From Pleurocapsa sp. MO_226.B13 (GTDB lineage Bacteria > Cyanobacteriota > Cyanobacteriia > Cyanobacteriales > Xenococcaceae), in the NCBI GenBank assembly GCA_030064795.1, contig JASJEI010000001.1, positions 1 through 64,000 on the forward strand: 64,000 bases of DNA, read 5' to 3'. This document shows, piece by piece, positions 62,518 through 64,000 of this stretch. Within the stretch, counting starts at the first letter, position 1. Each line of letters begins with the position of its first letter. Position numbers and translations under genes: made by a program. Under the pieces are notes generated by a model, which ran no database searches, was not told the origin of the DNA, and was given only the letters and a program-made list of their open reading frames with translations.

Positions 62518-63801
62518 TTAGCCAACCACTGAGATCCCATTGACAATCAAAGAAGGGGTAAAACAAGAACCATTCCAGAGCGAATCGTTACCTAAGCTAA
62601 TTACCTGTTTTAGTATTTGATAGACATTCCCGGCGATCGCCGTATCTTTGACCCGACCGATTATTGCTCCGTTTTCGACTCGATAACCAAGCTCGACATT
62701 AACTGAAAAGTCACCACTGATATCCGCACCACCGCCCAAGATTCGATCGACGATAATTCCCTTGTCTAATTGTCTAACTAATTGAGAAAAATCAGCATTA
62801 CCAGGAGCGACTATCAAATTCACTAAAGAAGGACTGGGATAACTATCCAGACTTGGACGAAAACCATTTCCAGTAGGTTCGAGATTTAATTCTCTAGCAA
62901 CAGTGCGATCGCAATAGAATTGATTTAGTACCCCTCCCTCGATTAGATTTAACTCTTGGGTTGGCATTCCCTCGTCATCAAAAGGACAATCATAGGGCGA
63001 TCGATCTGGTTGTTGTGTCAAACTAATTTTTTCTGAGACAACTAGTTGTTGTTGTTGACTACTCCAAGGAGAAGACTTTTCTTTAACTCTTTTGCCATTT
63101 AATGCCGATGATACGGTGGCCCAGAGTAAAGTTGCAGCGTTTGTAGTCAACAATACAGGCACTCTACCTTGAGGTGGGGTTACATTTTGTTTTGCCCAGT
63201 TTAAACGTTGAATAATTTGCTCGACTATAAAATCTAGATCGAGCTTATCCTTGCTATACTCGCCTTCATAGATGTCTAAAAAATCTTCTCCCCGCACTAA
63301 CTCTGCACCGATGTAATAACTTAATGCCGACTCGCTATACTGGCAATACAATCCTTGAGAATTAATTATCGTAGTTGTTTCCCGTTCCGATTCTAACTCT
63401 GCCGAGCAAATCAATTCGGGGTATTCTTGTCTTAGTTGAGCGATCGCTCGTTTACCTAGTTCTACCAATTCAGGTACGCTAGCCTTTGCCCCCCCTAGAT
63501 CGTGGATTGACTTACGTGGTGGTGCTAATTCAATAGTTTCGAGATCATTAAGTTTTGCCAAGGCGATCGCTTTTTCCACTAACAATTTGGCATCGATTTT
63601 GCCATATGCTACCGCCAAACCTGGGCGATTATCTTGCCACAATCTCAAAGCCGTACCGACTGATTGAGAACTTTCTAGCTGTTTGAGACGGTTTCCTTCA
63701 AAAAATACTGGCTGAGACTGAGACGTAACCTGGTAAACTTCTGCATGACTTGCACCCTGGTTTGATGCTAGCTGGAGCAATGATTCTAATTCTTGATTCA
63801 T
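62518..63801 (-). CDS. pmbA: TldD/PmbA family protein (PmbA-like)
   Basis: The 427-residue protein has the TldD/PmbA fold: ASHAEVYQVTSQSQPVFFEGNRLKQLESSQ at the start, GVLNQFYCDRTVARELNLEPTGNGFRPS, and C-terminal LGGGADISGDFSVNVELGYRVENGAIIGRVKDTAIAGN. TldD and PmbA form a hetero-oligomeric metalloprotease that trims peptides; PmbA itself lacks the HExxxH zinc motif, and none was seen here, so it should be the non-catalytic partner. tldD is not in the window. Confidence 0.88.
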   Translation of the reverse strand: MNQELESLLQLASNQGASHAEVYQVTSQSQPVFFEGNRLKQLESSQSVGTALRLWQDNRPGLAVAYGKIDAKLLVEKAIALAKLNDLETIELAPPRKSIHDLGGAKASVPELVELGKRAIAQLRQEYPELICSAELESERETTTIINSQGLYCQYSESALSYYIGAELVRGEDFLDIYEGEYSKDKLDLDFIVEQIIQRLNWAKQNVTPPQGRVPVLLTTNAATLLWATVSSALNGKRVKEKSSPWSSQQQQLVVSEKISLTQQPDRSPYDCPFDDEGMPTQELNLIEGGVLNQFYCDRTVARELNLEPTGNGFRPSLDSYPSPSLVNLIVAPGNADFSQLVRQLDKGIIVDRILGGGADISGDFSVNVELGYRVENGAIIGRVKDTAIAGNVYQILKQVISLGNDSLWNGSCFTPSLIVNGISVVG

Positions 63802-63913
63802 CTGTAGTAAAAAAACCTACCTTTGTGAGTCCTGCACCTCTGCCTTTTCTATTTTCCAATGTTCGTGACTCGAACTGACGTTAAGATATACGAAGCCAAT
63901 ACAGGTGAAGGGT

Positions 63914-64000
63914 ATGAATGTAATTTTGTGTCATCAAACTGTAGATTTTGATGCTTTGGGTTCGGCAATTGGCTTATCTCTGCTCAAATCTGGGACAAAA
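63914..64000 (+). CDS. Start of a DHH-type protein (partial)
   Basis: Only the first 29 codons lie in the window: MNVILCHQTVDFDALGSAIG and on. The VDFDALGSAIG segment is the DHH-type phosphoesterase N-terminus as found in the cyanobacterial CBS/DHH tRNA nucleotidyltransferases (A-adding). The ATG at 63914 is preceded by GGTGAAGGGT. The remainder lies beyond the window edge, so the subfamily remains tentative. Confidence 0.65.
   Translation, partial: MNVILCHQTVDFDALGSAIGLSLLKSGTK

Overview
The window comes from a cyanobacterial chromosome. The octamer GCGATCGC (HIP1) recurs every few hundred bases, base composition is AT-leaning, and many genes belong to cyanobacterial families: a GUN4-like domain, DUF3747, UPF0182, the Ccs1 cytochrome c maturation factor, and an arsBHC-type arsenic operon with the glutaredoxin-type ArsC. 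Genus cannot be read from the sequence alone; a unicellular or baeocystous lineage is a guess.

Layout. 1-8.3 kb is an accessory stretch with much decay: a dynamin-like GTPase pseudogene, small membrane proteins, gamma-glutamyltranspeptidase, an AAA/GUN4 remnant, a REP-associated tyrosine transposase (RAYT) among long inverted repeats ending in GGTGGGCA/TGCCCACC, a lipoprotein, a phosphatase with an N-terminal sugar-binding-like domain, and a truncated LemA. 8.5-21.7 kb is mostly housekeeping: an atypical SDR, an MshEN-TPR protein, TrpB, a broken CAP gene, ribonuclease D, pirin, acylphosphatase, a HigBA toxin-antitoxin pair, a truncated Fos-like gene, HisC, a HI0933-type flavoprotein, a DUF302 protein and a Spy-like protein. 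22.0-25.8 kb is an arsenic island: arsR, two tandem ATCAA-N6-TTGAT operators, a PstS-like binding protein, ACR3, ArsH and ArsC. 25.9-29.1 kb carries scpA, a sugar-nucleotide pyrophosphorylase, tRNA-Val(GAC) and dtd. An insertion sequence with near-perfect ends (29177-30858) follows. Behind it lies a short stress or detoxification cluster (DUF1349, DJ-1/PfpI, RidA, GST, truncated sulfotransferase), then an FAD oxidoreductase, an aldo/keto reductase and a HerA-like ATPase.

38.2-44.9 kb holds envelope and membrane genes: DUF3747, a fatty-acid hydroxylase-like protein, UPF0182, a GalU-like enzyme, a CAP-domain remnant and a small membrane protein. 45.4-50.1 kb is a two-gene unit: a TpsB/FhaC outer-membrane translocator followed by an exported TPR-CHAT putative protease. 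50.5-53.1 kb is a SafE/CcdA-like membrane protein plus Ccs1 pair, probably for cytochrome c maturation. 53.5-56.5 kb has an intact AraC regulator facing a decayed paralogue, and a YrhK/GNAT junction. The window ends with a beta-propeller protein, a LysR regulator, D-lactate dehydrogenase, two overlapping glycosyltransferase genes, PmbA, and the start of a DHH-type gene.

Main points of interest are the phosphatase with a laforin-like domain order, the TpsB-CHAT pair, the PstS-like gene inside the arsenic operon, the RAYT with its repeats, and the number of decayed genes (at least nine), several with a HIP1 or HIP1-like octamer near the rearrangement junction. No CRISPR array, prophage or complete biosynthetic cluster was seen.
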